IMG/VR virus record: IMGVR_UViG_3300042934_000302
Span: 1-58,412 of that record
Reading direction: 5' to 3' (one strand)
Origin: a virus
DNA: 58,412 bases
Positions 58,086-58,412 of the stretch are shown here, piece by piece; within the stretch, counting starts at the first letter, position 1; each line of letters opens with the position of its first letter. The position numbers were made by a program, and so were the translations under genes. Under the pieces are notes generated by a model. The model was not told where the DNA came from, made no database searches, and saw only the letters and a list, made by a program, of their open reading frames with translations.

Positions 58086-58412
58086 TGTTCGGGCCGGAAA
58101 TTCTTTCGAAAGTTTGCGATGAAAATGATACCGAAGCGTTCACCCGTTATGCCATCGACGCAACCATGTTCGCTACCGATAGCGAGCGCCAGGCATTTAC
58201 GTTTATTAACGATTATGCGTCAGCAAACGGGGGCAAGGCGCCAAGCGCGGATCTCGTAGCTGCGGAAGTACCCGAATTTGCGGCGATTTATATTCCACAT
58301 GTGAGCGATGGGTTTCCGTGGCTAGTCGAACGATTCAAGGATGCGGCCGGCAAGCGCGCATTACAATCACTGTTCGCGACGAAAGCACCCGAAGATTGGC
58401 TGAACGAAAAAT
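58085..58412 (+). CDS. DnaB-like helicase, N-terminal part (continues at base 1)
   Basis: ATG 58085 overlaps the sigma stop by one base. The first 109 codons encode a helical N-terminal domain (TEAFTRYAIDATMFATDSER). Joined through the 93-bp repeat, the frame continues into 3-1121 without a break. The N-terminal domain is expected to mediate hexamer and loader contacts. Confidence 0.85.
   Translation, partial: MFGPEILSKVCDENDTEAFTRYAIDATMFATDSERQAFTFINDYASANGGKAPSADLVAAEVPEFAAIYIPHVSDGFPWLVERFKDAAGKRALQSLFATKAPEDWLNEK
58320..58412. repeat. Terminal direct repeat, right copy
   Basis: Identical to bases 1-93. See the left copy. Confidence 0.9.

Overview
The window looks like one complete temperate phage genome from a Gram-positive host. 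The first 93 bases recur exactly at the end (1-93 = 58320-58412), so the molecule is circular or circularly permuted, with a unique length of 58,319 bp. The replicative helicase gene runs across this join. A Bacillota/Bacillales host is inferred from strong AGGAGG-type ribosome sites, many TTG/GTG starts, a PBSX (Xkd)-like contractile-tail gene order and an arbitrium-type signalling pair. No species can be named from sequence alone. Tail sheath, tube, a frameshifted tail chaperone and baseplate proteins make it a myovirus.

Layout. (1) 58085-2166 and 50540-58085: replication, with DnaB-like helicase, TOPRIM primase, DnaC-like loader, a sigma-like factor and small accessory genes. (2) 2193-4816: lysis-lysogeny switch. 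Two leftward Cro/C1-like repressor genes face an AimR-like receptor (aimR) coupled to a 45-residue exported pro-peptide (aimP). Matching palindromic operators sit on both sides, and a sigma-like gene follows. (3) 5021-16368: DNA metabolism, with an SSB-like protein, family A DNA polymerase, Cas4/RecB-like nuclease, RuvC-like resolvase, dNMP kinase, an HNH homing endonuclease and several tiny membrane proteins. (4) 16539-20921, leftward: a plasmid-maintenance operon with ParM actin-like ATPase, ParR-like partner, FtsK-like ATPase, replication-relaxation protein and a ribbon-helix-helix regulator with 12-bp iterons. (5) 21123-23466: small early genes ending in a winged-helix initiator-like gene that carries three 24-bp iterons. 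A 929-bp non-coding region (23467-24395) follows. (6) 24396-46008: packaging, head, tail and fibre genes in order, ending with an acetyltransferase that has its own promoter and terminator (a moron). (7) 46089-48535: lysis genes. (8) 48597-50421: a PD-(D/E)XK nuclease gene, a tRNA-Leu-like segment with flanking repeats that is probably attP, and a tyrosine recombinase.

How it may work (inference). AimR and its peptide would set the lysis-lysogeny decision through the GTTCAA-N4-TTGAAC operators. The partition operon argues that the lysogen can persist as a partitioned plasmid, yet the tRNA-like attP and recombinase argue that it can also integrate. The two most unusual observations after the arbitrium system are a duplicated non-coding element (23489-23619 and 52385-52513), whose hairpin shows compensatory base changes, and the iterons inside the 23008-23466 gene, which suggest an origin. 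Several genes also seem to start at ATC or ACG codons.
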